Shown here one piece after another: positions 24,889 to 36,683 of a stretch of 40,142 nucleotides of DNA (its first letter is position 1; each line of letters starts with the position of its first letter). A program made the position numbers and the translations under genes. This DNA is from Tindallia sp. (GTDB lineage: Bacteria; Bacillota; Clostridia; Peptostreptococcales; Tindalliaceae): positions 1-40,142 of the forward strand of contig SLLE01000004.1 in the NCBI GenBank assembly GCA_007134225.1. The letters run 5' to 3'. The notes beneath the pieces are model-generated. The model was given only the letters and a program-made list of their open reading frames with translations. It was not told the origin of the DNA and searched no databases.

Positions 24889-25635
24889 CTACTTAATTTC
24901 AATGGAATACTTATCTTTCAACTGGTTAACCGTTTCCATATAAATGGATTGCTGCTTTTGTGCTGCCAGGTGCTGACGAAGTTGATCCTTTACTTCTTTT
25001 AAATCGCTGGTGGTTCCTTCCTTGCGGTCCACCACTTTAATGATGTGGTAACCAAACTGTGTTTTAACCGGTTCGCTTATTTCACCAGGTTTTAAATCCA
25101 TGGCAACGGCTTCAAACTCAGGAACCATTTTTCCCTTTGAAAAATAACCAAGGTCTCCACCCTTTTGACTTGATGGGCAACCGGAGGCTTCTTGGGCTTT
25201 TTCTTCAAAGGAAGCACCATTATCCAATTCGTCTTTAATCTTCTTTGCTTCTTCTTCTTCGTCAACTAAAATATGACTTGCTTTTGTTTGCTCCGGCTGT
25301 TGAAACTGATCCGGGTTTTCTTCATAAAACGCCTGAATTTCTTCATCTGACACTTCCGCCTGCTGGAACATGGCATTCATGGCATATTGCTTTAGAAAGT
25401 TTTCCTTCATCTTTTTCAATGATCGCTGATAATCAAAGTTGGACTCCAACCCTTTTTCAACGGCATCAAGATAAATCAGTTCCTGGTTCACCAGTTCCTG
25501 AAGTAATCGTTGTTTTCCTTCTTCTGACTGAAATTGGTTGGCTTGTTTCGGGTTCAGGCTTTGAATTACCAGTTCGAGATCTTCCTGTGTAATTTCCCGA
25601 CCCTCTACAACGGCCAGCACTTTTTTCTCATCCAT
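24889..25635 (-). CDS. parvulin-type peptidyl-prolyl isomerase
   Basis: A 248-residue PPIase of the PrsA/SurA group. There is a helical SurA-like N-terminal region (about 1-105) and a rotamase PpiC domain (about 115-210) with [31 protein letters not shown] and FGYHIIKV. No signal peptide or lipobox is visible, so it is predicted cytoplasmic, unlike PrsA. ATG 25635 follows AAAGGAGCG. Such cytoplasmic forms are common in Clostridia. A promoter with TTGGAC and TATCAT (18-bp spacing) precedes it. Confidence 0.92.
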   Translation of the reverse strand: MDEKKVLAVVEGREITQEDLELVIQSLNPKQANQFQSEEGKQRLLQELVNQELIYLDAVEKGLESNFDYQRSLKKMKENFLKQYAMNAMFQQAEVSDEEIQAFYEENPDQFQQPEQTKASHILVDEEEEAKKIKDELDNGASFEEKAQEASGCPSSQKGGDLGYFSKGKMVPEFEAVAMDLKPGEISEPVKTQFGYHIIKVVDRKEGTTSDLKEVKDQLRQHLAAQKQQSIYMETVNQLKDKYSIEIK

Positions 25636-25666
25636 AGAATCGCTCCTTTAATTTCCGTTTGAGCTC

Positions 25667-25696
25667 ATGATATCAAAAATAACAGAAGATGTCCAA
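25667..25696 (-). promoter_or_regulatory. promoter of the parvulin gene
   Basis: On the minus strand TTGGAC (25691-25696) and TATCAT (25667-25672) are separated by 18 bases, 31 bases before the start codon. Confidence 0.55.
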
Positions 25697-25730
25697 TGGA
25701 TTGACAGAATTAGTATGAAGACGGAAAAGT

Positions 25731-26321
25731 CTAACTAATTTCATTCGTTTCGATGGTCAATCCAAAAGACTCTTCAAACAAGGAAGATTTTTGGGAAATA
25801 CGAGCTTCAATAATGTTAAAAGCCTTTGACTGTATATGTAGTTCAAGAACTCGGGAGTGCAGTTGCAGATCAATAATTTGGAGATGGGGATCCCGGGGAT
25901 AATCAATGGCATCGGCGATTCGGAGAATACCGGCCAACTGCTTTACGATCAGCTGATTTCTGGTTAAGAGCTTGCTTGTTTCCCGACTCAGCTTTTTTCG
26001 ATGTCCGCCTGCAATCAAAGAAAGCATCAATCGTTCCGGTTGCGGAAGGATATCAAATATGGGGTCGTTCATAATAATGAAACCAGTGTGCTGGTCATGT
26101 TTTTGAGGACTGATTTCATAGCCAATATCATGGAGGAGAGCACTGTAGTAAAGCAGGGATTTCCGTTTTTCACCCATTGAATAGGCGGTGCTGAGCACAT
26201 CGAAAATGGCCAAGGCATAATGGAGCACTCGATATTCGTGAGAATCTGTATCTTCGATAAAAAAACGATGCTTGAGCTTCTCCCAAAGATCATTCGTGAT
26301 AAATGTATCAAGGTTTTGCAT
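25731..26321 (-). CDS. HD-domain phosphohydrolase
   Basis: A 196-residue HD-superfamily protein. The metal-binding pattern is complete: ALLHDIGYEIS with the HD pair (about residue 68), KHDQHT, a later GGHRKK and RIADAIDY. It resembles the C-terminal HD domain seen in Ppx/GppA exopolyphosphatases and YfbR-like enzymes. Substrates of such proteins are usually nucleotides or phosphorylated signals, but none can be assigned. ATG 26321 is preceded by CGAGGTGAATC; the longer frame from 26375 has no ribosome binding site. It stands alone with its own promoter. Confidence 0.8.
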   Translation of the reverse strand: MQNLDTFITNDLWEKLKHRFFIEDTDSHEYRVLHYALAIFDVLSTAYSMGEKRKSLLYYSALLHDIGYEISPQKHDQHTGFIIMNDPIFDILPQPERLMLSLIAGGHRKKLSRETSKLLTRNQLIVKQLAGILRIADAIDYPRDPHLQIIDLQLHSRVLELHIQSKAFNIIEARISQKSSLFEESFGLTIETNEIS

Positions 26322-26414
26322 AGGATTCACCTCGCCAGATTTTAAATTCGCAGAATATAGCTTGAACAACATCAATATGTCTGAAAAAAGGTAAGTTCTT
26401 GCATGAATAACACC

Positions 26415-26443
26415 ATTATAAAGTAAAGAAAAGGAATAAACAA
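26415..26443 (-). promoter_or_regulatory. promoter of the HD-domain gene
   Basis: On the minus strand TTGTTT (26438-26443) and TATAAT (26415-26420) are separated by 17 bases. Confidence 0.65.
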
Positions 26444-26550
26444 GGAGTTGATGGTGATCGGGTCAAGAACATCCTACAAAAAGAAGATAAAAACACAAAA
26501 TGATGCAGATTTCTGAAAATATAAACTTTACCTTTTTCTTTTAACATACT

Positions 26551-30162
<3,612 letters not shown>

Positions 30163-30195
30163 GTCAATAAACGACTTAAATGTTTAATTTAACAA

Positions 30196-30238
30196 ACAAA
30201 GGTGCAGGCCCATCATGTGGCCCGCACCTTTGTTTTAT
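30196..30238. terminator. bidirectional terminator PFOR / hemerythrin gene
   Basis: ACAAAGGTGC (30196-30205) and GCACCTTTGT (30224-30233) form a stem extended inside by GGCC/GGCC across one mismatch. T-rich sequence follows; the other strand has an A/T flank too. Confidence 0.85.
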
Positions 30239-30792
30239 TTAATATATTTCTTTTCAAGTTCATTCAGCAAATTCAGATAGTATTTCTGAATCCCTTCTTT
30301 TTCCGCATTTCCCTCAAATTGATTCGTTTCCTCGTTGATGGTTTGGATCATGTGACTCTCGAAGTGTTTCCACGCAAACTGGTATACCATGTCATCCTCT
30401 TTGGTTATGTGTCGGTCTAATAACTGAGTGTAGGCAATGGCATTTCCAATGATATCGAGTCGCGCCTCATCTTGTCCATTTTTAAAATTCTCGATGGATT
30501 CTTCTAAAAGCTTAATATGAAGCCGACCGAGGTCGTGCTCCACAAGCATTCCGTGCCGGACCAATTTTTGAGCGGCTGAGCCCAAATGCTCTTCCATACG
30601 GTTAAACAATAAATCTTCTTCTTTGCCATGATGATGTTTGTCGGCATATTGGCGGACAAATTCGATCATCTTGGGAGCATCCGATACGTCCATCTCTGGG
30701 TTATTCATCAATTGGTAGGAAAACTGTCGAAGAATTATTAGCATGCGTCGGATATTAACATGCTCTGCTACCATTAATTCGATGGCATTCAT
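30235..30792 (-). CDS. hemerythrin-domain protein (YtfE/RIC-like)
   Basis: A 185-residue hemerythrin HHE-type protein with a four-helix bundle. Iron ligands are suggested by AEHVNIRRM, HHHGKEEDLLF, LVEHDLGRLH and LDRHITKEDDMVY, which follow the H-x-H/E spacing of RIC/YtfE repair proteins. The family repairs iron-sulfur clusters damaged by NO or oxidants. ATG 30792 follows AAGGAGATT. The gene starts 2 bp after the DUF1858 gene, so the pair probably supplies the two halves of a ScdA-like protein. Confidence 0.85.
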   Translation of the reverse strand: MNAIELMVAEHVNIRRMLIILRQFSYQLMNNPEMDVSDAPKMIEFVRQYADKHHHGKEEDLLFNRMEEHLGSAAQKLVRHGMLVEHDLGRLHIKLLEESIENFKNGQDEARLDIIGNAIAYTQLLDRHITKEDDMVYQFAWKHFESHMIQTINEETNQFEGNAEKEGIQKYYLNLLNELEKKYIK

Positions 30793-30794
30793 AA

Positions 30795-30989
30795 TTAGTG
30801 AATCTCCTTGTTTAGTGCTTCAATTAACTGATCTGCATCCATTCCATGAACCATTGCAGCTTCTTCCAAAGTTTCGGATTGGGCAGAAGGGCAACCGATA
30901 CAACCCATCCCGAATTGCATTAATATGGAAGCTTTTTCTGGCTGTTTACGCAAAACTTCTCCAATAGTCATTCTTTTTGTGATCTTCAT
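30795..30989 (-). CDS. DUF1858 protein, ScdA N-terminal-like
   Basis: A 64-residue protein of the DUF1858 family. It begins with MTIGEVL, carries the hallmark FGMGCIGCP cysteine pair and ends with [14 protein letters not shown]. The same domain forms the N-terminus of the iron-sulfur repair protein ScdA/YtfE, where the C-x2-C pair is needed. Here it is a separate gene directly before the hemerythrin gene. ATG 30989 follows AAAAGGAGCG. A good minus-strand promoter lies upstream. Confidence 0.85.
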   Translation of the reverse strand: MKITKRMTIGEVLRKQPEKASILMQFGMGCIGCPSAQSETLEEAAMVHGMDADQLIEALNKEIH

Positions 30990-31041
30990 ATGAATCGCTC
31001 CTTTTAATTCCTACTGATTAACTATGAATTGACTTAATATT

Positions 31042-31070
31042 ATTGTACACGAGTCTCAATACAGATGCAA
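31042..31070 (-). promoter_or_regulatory. promoter of the DUF1858-hemerythrin pair
   Basis: On the minus strand TTGCAT (31065-31070) and TACAAT (31042-31047) are 17 bases apart, 52 bases before the start codon. Confidence 0.65.
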
Positions 31071-31117
31071 GGAAAAATTAAGCAATATGGTAAATGAATA
31101 CCTCAATGAGACCGATG

Positions 31118-31146
31118 TTGTGTTTTTGCAAGGTCTGTGCTACAAT
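31118..31146 (+). promoter_or_regulatory. glmM promoter
   Basis: TTGTGT (31118-31123) and TACAAT (31141-31146) are 17 bases apart. Transcription would start near 31153, giving a structured leader of about 160 nt before glmM. Confidence 0.6.
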
Positions 31147-31162
31147 GAATGCATTCACACAG

Positions 31163-31215
31163 ATAAACAGGATTTTTAGCTTCAGGTGGAGTTTTAACTC
31201 CATCTGAAGGTTAGA
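31163..31215 (+). repeat. dispersed hairpin element, copy B
   Basis: The block matches copy A (245-297, reverse strand) at 49 of 53 bases. CTTCAGGTGGAGTT (31180-31193) and AACTCCATCTGAAG (31196-31209) form a 14-bp hairpin with one G:U pair and a 2-nt loop. It begins about 10 bases after the predicted glmM transcription start. Confidence 0.75.
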
Positions 31216-31219
31216 ATGC

Positions 31220-31293
31220 GTTATCCAGGGACGTAGCATCGCTTATCTCCCTCTTGTAGAAGAGGGAGTCTTAGCGGTGGTAGTCATCGGATA
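31220..31293 (-). ncRNA. structured element, possible IS200/IS605 right-end/omega-RNA remnant
   Basis: An outer stem TTATCC/GGATAA (31221-31226 with 31288-31293) encloses an imperfect stem (CGCT/AGCG) and a 9-bp hairpin CTCCCTCTT/AAGAGGGAG (31248-31256 with 31261-31269). On the minus strand it reads GCTAAGACTCCC..., similar to the CCC/GGGAG hairpins near the 3' ends of tnpB elements as I remember them. No tnpA or tnpB is near. On the plus strand it lies in the glmM leader, so a regulatory role there is the alternative. Neither is proven. Confidence 0.35.
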
Positions 31294-31313
31294 AAAAAGG
31301 GGGAAGATGATGC

Positions 31314-32660
31314 ATGGGGCGTCTCTTTGGAACAGATGGTGTAAGAGGGATTGCAGGCGATGATTTGACAGCGGTACTGGCATACAAACTGGCAAAGGCC
31401 TGCGCGATTGTGATGTTAAAAAACATAGAGAAGCCGCTGATTATTATTGGGAAAGATTCACGGAAATCTTGCGATATGCTGGAGGCGTCTTTGAGTGCAG
31501 GTTTTTTTAGCATGGGAGTTGATGTCGCATCTGTCGGGTTAATTCCAACACCTGGTGTTGCTTATTTAACAAAAACCACTCGAGCTTCCTGCGGAGTGAT
31601 GATTTCAGCCTCACATAACCCTGCGGAATACAATGGCATTAAGTTTTTTAATAAAGAGGGATTTAAGCTGGATGATGCTATGGAAGACGAAATAGACGAA
31701 GTAATGAAAGACTCGGTAAAAATGGCAACGAATGTTGAAACGAAAGACATGGGGAACTGGAAGTCTCGGGAGGCAAGTGTTGATCAATATGTGAAGCATC
31801 TGAAATGCAGCATGCTGAGCGATTTATCCTCCTTTAGAATTACACTGGATACTGCGAATGGTGCCGCTTGCCGGATTGCACCGGAAGTTTTCGCAGCGTT
31901 AGGTGCAAAAGTCCATACCATCAACGATCACCCGGACGGAATTAACATCAATGAGGATTGTGGATCCACGCACACAACACAATTGCAGAATAAAGTGATA
32001 GAAACGAAGAGTCACGTGGGCTTCGCCTATGATGGTGATGCGGATCGACTGATAGCAGTAGATGAGAAGGGAAAAATTGTTGATGGTGACAGAATCATGG
32101 CACTGCTGGCATTACAGCTGAGGGAAAAAGATCTTTTGCCAAAAAACACTTTGGTATCTACTGTGATGAGTAACCTTGGTCTTGAGTTGGCAATGAAAAA
32201 AGAGGGATGTCAGCTTTTGCGCACAAAAGTAGGGGATCGCTATGTGTTGGAAGAGATGATAAAAGAAGGATACGTTTTAGGTGGTGAGCAATCCGGACAT
32301 ATTATTTATCTGGCACAAAGCACTACCGGCGACGGTTTATTAACATCTTTGATGCTGGCTTCTCTTCTGGCAGAAAAGAAGGAAAGTTTATCTCAGTTGG
32401 CCGCTGTTATGGATCATTACCCGCAGGTGCTGGTCAACGCCAGAGTTCAAAACCATTTAAAGAACGCCTATATGGAAGATGCTGAGATTTGTCAGGAAAT
32501 CAGTGCCCTGGAGAAAAAAATGGATGGTAAAGGCAGAGTGTTAATTCGTCCGTCTGGAACGGAAGCGCTGGTTCGGGTCATGCTGGAAGGTGAAAATCAA
32601 GATGAATTGAATCAAATGGCTCAGGAATTAGCGAATTTAATTGAAAAAAGACTGGGATAA
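31314..32660 (+). CDS. glmM: phosphoglucosamine mutase
   Basis: A 448-residue enzyme that converts glucosamine-6-phosphate to glucosamine-1-phosphate for peptidoglycan precursor synthesis. The N-terminal GRLFGTDGVRG, the phosphoserine loop ISASHNPAEYNG (around residue 100), the metal loop DGDADR and the C-terminal phosphate-binding RPSGTEALVR are all present. ATG 31314 follows AAAAAAGGGGGAAG. It precedes glmS, whose product supplies its substrate. The GTDG and SHNP features distinguish it from PgcA-type mutases. Confidence 0.96.
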   Translation: MGRLFGTDGVRGIAGDDLTAVLAYKLAKACAIVMLKNIEKPLIIIGKDSRKSCDMLEASLSAGFFSMGVDVASVGLIPTPGVAYLTKTTRASCGVMISASHNPAEYNGIKFFNKEGFKLDDAMEDEIDEVMKDSVKMATNVETKDMGNWKSREASVDQYVKHLKCSMLSDLSSFRITLDTANGAACRIAPEVFAALGAKVHTINDHPDGININEDCGSTHTTQLQNKVIETKSHVGFAYDGDADRLIAVDEKGKIVDGDRIMALLALQLREKDLLPKNTLVSTVMSNLGLELAMKKEGCQLLRTKVGDRYVLEEMIKEGYVLGGEQSGHIIYLAQSTTGDGLLTSLMLASLLAEKKESLSQLAAVMDHYPQVLVNARVQNHLKNAYMEDAEICQEISALEKKMDGKGRVLIRPSGTEALVRVMLEGENQDELNQMAQELANLIEKRLG

Positions 32661-32672
32661 GTATGATATAAT
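32661..32672 (+). promoter_or_regulatory. candidate glmS promoter, extended -10
   Basis: TGATATAAT (32664-32672) is an extended -10 just after the glmM stop. A TTGAAA lies 20 bases upstream of the -10, so the -35 spacing is poor. It would start a transcript just before the glmS ribozyme; read-through from glmM is the alternative. Confidence 0.4.
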
Positions 32673-32727
32673 CAGCTTCGAAAGGTGTGATGCCATTTCC
32701 GATGATAAAACTGAATAGCAAAACCAA

Positions 32728-32882
32728 GCGCCTGAACTCATGATTTTTAAGAGTTGACGAGGAACAGGGAGTATCGAGAAATCGGCGGATACCCTGCGGT
32801 GACATCACCACCGAAAGAGAAACCACAAAACTGGCAAGTGATTGGCAGTACAAAAGGTTTTGGGTGAATGCCTGTGACAGCA
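32728..32882 (+). ncRNA. glmS ribozyme/riboswitch
   Basis: A glucosamine-6-phosphate-dependent self-cleaving ribozyme. The core is recognisable: AAGCGCC with the predicted cleavage between A32727 and G32728, GAACTC pairing with GAGTT (P1), then GACGAGG, TATCGAG and AATCGGCGGATACC. The stem ctGCGGTGAcatcaCCACCG, CTGGCA/TGGCAG pairing and GGTTTTGGGTGAATGCC follow. It sits 71 bases before the glmS start. High glucosamine-6-phosphate triggers cleavage and lowers glmS mRNA, a known feedback in Firmicutes. Confidence 0.92.
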
Positions 32883-32883
32883 A

Positions 32884-32900
32884 TCAGAGGTCTGATTTTT
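32884..32900 (+). terminator. small hairpin and T-run after the ribozyme
   Basis: TCAGA (32884-32888) pairs with TCTGA (32891-32895) around GG, followed by TTTTT. It is short for a terminator and could be a weak attenuator or a degradation barrier. Confidence 0.35.
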
Positions 32901-32953
32901 GTGCAAAATAAAACTCATAATCAATATTAGATATTCCGAAAGGAGAACTAGTT

Positions 32954-34783
32954 ATGTGCGGAATTGTAGGATATATAGGAGAAGAGCAATCGGCTCCAAT
33001 ACTGATAGAAGGACTTCAGAAACTGGAATATAGGGGATATGACTCAGCTGGGGTGGCCATTTACTCAAATGACGGAATTATCGTAAAAAAATTCAAAGGA
33101 CGTCTGGCGGTGCTCGAAGAACATTTAAATAAAAATCGGATATCCGGAACTCTGGGCATTGGTCATACCCGTTGGGCAACCCATGGAGAACCGAACGACA
33201 TCAATGCGCATCCTCACTCCAGTTACGGAGGAAACATTGCGGTCGTTCACAATGGGATCATTGAAAACTACATGAAACTGAAAGAATGGTTAACCAGTGT
33301 CGGAACAGAATTCATCACCGAGACAGATACAGAAGTAATTGCCCATCTGGTAGAATACTATTACGAAGGAGATCTGATTGAGGCTGTTCAAAAGGCCGTT
33401 CACCGAATGGAAGGTGCTTATGCCATCGGAGTTATTTGTAAGCATCAGCCAGATATGCTAGTTGCCGTTCGTAAGGACAGTCCACTGGTGGTAGGGATTG
33501 GCCAGGGAGAAAACTTCATTGCATCTGACATTCCTGCGTTGCTCAAATACACTCGCGATGTCTATTTTCTGGAAGACGGTGAAATGGCGGTACTGACAAA
33601 AGAGCATATAGATATTTTCAATGAACTTGGAATGCCTATGGAAAGAAGCGTTTTCAAAGTTACCTGGGACTTGGAATCTGCTGAAAAAGGCGGCTATGAG
33701 CATTTCATGCTTAAAGAGATGCACGAACAGCCAAAAGCAGTGCGGGACACCCTGATGCCACGCCTTGATGATACCAATCGCATTGTCCTTAATGAACTGA
33801 GTCTGACCCCGGAACAACTTAAAAAATTCAATAAAATTGTCATGATTGCCTGTGGAACAGCCTGGCATGCTGGTCTTGTTGGTAAAGCAGCTATTGAACG
33901 ATTTGCCCGTATTCCGGTGGAAGTGGAAATAGCATCAGAGTTTCGATACAGAGACCCTTTTGTGGATGAGAATACACTGCTGATTGCAATCAGTCAATCA
34001 GGCGAAACGGCTGATACGCTGGCTGCGCTCAGAGAGGCCAAAGCAAGAGGTGCTCACATAATGACAATCACAAATGTGGTGGGGAGTCGTATCTCCCGAG
34101 AGGCGCAGGACGTGTTTTACACCTGGGCGGGACCTGAAATTGCGGTTGCTTCCACCAAAGCTTATATCACTCAGGTTGTGGCCCTCTATCTGCTGGGACT
34201 TTTTATGGCTGAATTGAAAGGTGTAATGAGCCGGGATGAAGTGGCAACGATGGTGGAAGAACTGATAACCATGCCGGATAAAATTCAGCATATTCTTGAT
34301 CATCAGGAAACCATTCAGGAAACGGCTAACAAACAACTCAACCAAGATCATGCGTTCTACATCGGACGGGGATTGGATGACTATACAGCGAGAGAAGGCT
34401 CTTTGAAGTTAAAGGAGATCTCTTATGTTCACTCAGAAGCCATCGCAGCCGGCGAACTGAAACATGGAACGATAGCCTTGCTGGAAGAAGGAACGCTGGT
34501 GGTAGCTATGGCAACACAGGAACGCCTATACGATAAAATGCTGTCTAATATGAAAGAAGTGAAGGCCAGAGGAGCTTACGTGGTGGCGGTGACGAAGGAA
34601 TCACTTAAAAAGGAAGTGGAACAGTCAGCGGATATTGTACTGAGCATTCCGAATTCGTCGGATATCCTAACGCCTATCTTATCAGTGGTACCGCTCCAGC
34701 TATTTGCTTATTATATGGCTGTTGCCAGAGGAGCCGACGTTGATAAACCGAAAAACCTTGCAAAAAGCGTAACGGTAGAATAA
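32954..34783 (+). CDS. glmS: glutamine-fructose-6-phosphate aminotransferase (isomerizing)
   Basis: A 609-residue enzyme of normal length that makes glucosamine-6-phosphate from fructose-6-phosphate and glutamine. C2 (MCGIVGYIG) is the glutaminase nucleophile. The N-terminal half carries GHTRWATHG and HNGIIENY; the two SIS domains carry CGTAWHAGLV and SQSGETADT. The C-terminus ...PKNLAKSVTVE is canonical. ATG 32954 follows AAAGGAG. Expression is set by the ribozyme upstream. The product is also the trigger of that ribozyme and the substrate of GlmM. Confidence 0.97.
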   Translation: MCGIVGYIGEEQSAPILIEGLQKLEYRGYDSAGVAIYSNDGIIVKKFKGRLAVLEEHLNKNRISGTLGIGHTRWATHGEPNDINAHPHSSYGGNIAVVHNGIIENYMKLKEWLTSVGTEFITETDTEVIAHLVEYYYEGDLIEAVQKAVHRMEGAYAIGVICKHQPDMLVAVRKDSPLVVGIGQGENFIASDIPALLKYTRDVYFLEDGEMAVLTKEHIDIFNELGMPMERSVFKVTWDLESAEKGGYEHFMLKEMHEQPKAVRDTLMPRLDDTNRIVLNELSLTPEQLKKFNKIVMIACGTAWHAGLVGKAAIERFARIPVEVEIASEFRYRDPFVDENTLLIAISQSGETADTLAALREAKARGAHIMTITNVVGSRISREAQDVFYTWAGPEIAVASTKAYITQVVALYLLGLFMAELKGVMSRDEVATMVEELITMPDKIQHILDHQETIQETANKQLNQDHAFYIGRGLDDYTAREGSLKLKEISYVHSEAIAAGELKHGTIALLEEGTLVVAMATQERLYDKMLSNMKEVKARGAYVVAVTKESLKKEVEQSADIVLSIPNSSDILTPILSVVPLQLFAYYMAVARGADVDKPKNLAKSVTVE

Positions 34784-34806
34784 AAAAGAAACCTGTGAAA
34801 TATTGT

Positions 34807-34873
34807 TGTCCCCTCCCAAAAAACATCTACACCAACAAAAAAACATCTACACTGTGACACAAAAGTTTTACAC
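34807..34873 (+). repeat. short direct repeats, possible IS end remnant
   Basis: AAAAAACATCTACAC occurs at 34818-34832 and 34838-34852, and a degenerate copy (ACAAAAGTTTTACAC) ends at 34873. Spacing is 20-21 bp, and TGT (34807-34809) precedes the set. Multiple short repeats at a TGT end resemble IS21-family termini. No transposase or second end is present. Confidence 0.4.
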
Positions 34874-35240
34874 TGGTAAGCCATCGTTAAACACTAAAAG
34901 TGACCGACATAGGTGAGAAAAAACATCAAATTTCCATACTTTTTTCCTTTTAGAGAGAAAAGATAATCCCGCCCCAGGCACATCTTTCACAGGATATCCC
35001 AGGGGCTATTTCATTGCTTCGAAAGCTGGAAGTCTTGCTGCTTTTCCAATTATCTTTTTCCCCATTGCATAGGGAGGGGCAAGAGAATTATAACTTAAAC
35101 GAAAAATAAGCATAAAAAATTGCGAAAAAATATTAAATGTTAAACAATTAACAAATCCTGCGGTTTTGTAAAATACCCGCTTTCAGAACTAAACTAAAAA
35201 ACGGACAAATAGTTAACGAAAATTATAATTACTCTAAATA

Positions 35241-35269
35241 TTGTAATTCTTGTCCCCGGCGTGTATAAT
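35241..35269 (+). promoter_or_regulatory. tctC1 promoter
   Basis: TTGTAA (35241-35246) and TATAAT (35264-35269) are 17 bases apart, giving a leader of about 115 nt before the first tctC. Confidence 0.65.
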
Positions 35270-35391
35270 AGTCAATCATGATGTGAAATTACTCGAACCT
35301 ATTTAAGAATAGAAAGGAGTGAACAAACGGTTACCTGAGAATGGTACAATGTAGTGAAAGAAAACAACAAAAGAATTAAGGGGGAAGTTTT

Positions 35392-36426
35392 ATGAAAAGA
35401 AATAAATTATGGATTATGCTATTGGTGTTTATGATGACTTTTTCACTTTTGGCTGGATGTGGTCCTGCAGAAGAGCCGGTTGATCCAGAACCAGTTAACG
35501 ATGTAGATGAGCCGGAAGAAGTGACAGAAGAGCCGGAGGAAGACGTTGAGATCGATATCATTGTCGGTTTCGGGGCTGGGGGTTCGAATGACTTGGCAGC
35601 TCGATATATGGCAGAAGCTCTAAGAGAACACGGAATTTTGGCTAACGTCGTTAACATGGCAGGCGGAATGGGAACAGAAGCGGCTTATCATATGACACAG
35701 CAACGACCTGACGCCAACATGTTCTTCTGGAGCCAGGCGATGACACTGATTTTTGAGCCAGCTATTGATGATAGAGGATTTACGATTGACGATTTTGTGG
35801 CGGTTGGAATGCTAGCCAGTCCTACCTTCAGCTTGGGTTCCAGAGCAGAAGCACCATGGGAAAACTGGGATGAATTAATTGCATACATTCAGGAAAACCC
35901 AGGCGAAGTTAGTGTTGGCGGCCAGGGAGAAGGTAGCATGATGCATTTTTATTTAACCCAGATGCTTCCACCAGACGAACTGGACTATACCTACACAGCG
36001 TTTGCCGGGGGAGCAGACGTAGCCTTGAACTTGACGGGTGGTCACGTAGATTTGGGCCATCTTAGCCTTGCAGCGGCAAGACCGCTTCATGAAGAAGGGG
36101 ATATGACCGTATTGGTGAATACTCAGGTTCTGATGGACCGAGATCCATTAATGCCAGACATCCCTAATATTACAGAAGTATCCGATGCTCCGGCGGAACC
36201 ACATTCTATTTCGCTATTTGCATTACCGGGTACAGATCAGGATCTTATCGATAGGATCAGCAGTGCAATGGAAAAGGTGGCTGAGGATGAAACACTGCAG
36301 GAAAATTATTTTAATAGTGGTTTGATTGCTCACTACCTGAATCCGGAAGATACCATGGACTTCTATATGCAAATACAAGAAGAAATGGTACCTATATTCC
36401 AGGAATGGCAGGAAACACTTAATTAA
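35392..36426 (+). CDS. tctC: TTT-family substrate-binding lipoprotein, copy 1
   Basis: A 344-residue TctC/Bug-type receptor of the tripartite tricarboxylate transporter family. The signal peptide ends SLLAGC with C23 as lipid anchor, followed by an acidic Pro/Glu linker to about residue 48. The Bug fold starts with IDIIVGFGAGGSNDLAARY, with the N-terminal loop that contacts carboxylate ligands, and has GGADVALNLTGGHVDLGHLS. ATG 35392 follows AAGGGGGAAG. A paralogue follows 325 bp later. Ligands of such proteins are di- and tricarboxylates or other acids; the one here is unknown. It has its own promoter and terminator. Confidence 0.9.
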   Translation: MKRNKLWIMLLVFMMTFSLLAGCGPAEEPVDPEPVNDVDEPEEVTEEPEEDVEIDIIVGFGAGGSNDLAARYMAEALREHGILANVVNMAGGMGTEAAYHMTQQRPDANMFFWSQAMTLIFEPAIDDRGFTIDDFVAVGMLASPTFSLGSRAEAPWENWDELIAYIQENPGEVSVGGQGEGSMMHFYLTQMLPPDELDYTYTAFAGGADVALNLTGGHVDLGHLSLAAARPLHEEGDMTVLVNTQVLMDRDPLMPDIPNITEVSDAPAEPHSISLFALPGTDQDLIDRISSAMEKVAEDETLQENYFNSGLIAHYLNPEDTMDFYMQIQEEMVPIFQEWQETLN

Positions 36427-36448
36427 CTTTCTCATATTACTAAAGTAT

Positions 36449-36477
36449 AAAGAGATCTCTAGGAGGTCTCTTTTTTT
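36449..36477 (+). terminator. terminator after tctC1
   Basis: AAAGAGATCTC (36449-36459) pairs with GAGGTCTCTTT (36463-36473) across one T:G pair and a 3-nt loop, followed by further Ts. Confidence 0.8.
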
Positions 36478-36593
36478 GACGCATTCAAAAAACATGTAAA
36501 ACATACGATGAATTTTATGATGCTGGAAACATTGGAAATAAAAGACTTAAAATTGGCTTGATTATTTTTTGACGATTTTGATTTAATAAAAGA

Positions 36594-36622
36594 TTGAAAT
36601 ATTAACACACATGTTGTATAAT
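36594..36622 (+). promoter_or_regulatory. promoter of tctC2
   Basis: TTGAAA (36594-36599) and TATAAT (36617-36622) are exactly 17 bases apart. The leader carries a short ORF before tctC2. Confidence 0.75.
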
Positions 36623-36683
36623 GACTCCGAGTTTGGATGCATACATATCTTTCTCGCATGGTTATGCGGCAGAGGAGGTGAGG

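Larger units (their letters stand above)
34784..35391. other. 608-bp intergenic region
   Basis: A/T-rich and without a supported gene. It contains the 20-bp-spaced direct repeats at 34807-34873, some GC-richer stretches around 34970-35100 with no clear stem to report, and the tctC1 promoter at 35241-35269. I found no convincing terminator right after glmS. Its composition suggests a decayed insertion plus regulatory sequence. Confidence 0.5.

Noticed and set aside
24690-24902. 70-codon minus-strand frame opposite the selenoprotein gene
   Set aside because: It crosses a bidirectional terminator and has no ribosome binding site; the plus-strand selenoprotein reading explains the region.
34784-35391. 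intact insertion sequence after glmS
   Set aside because: Only short end-like repeats are present; there is no transposase frame and no second end.
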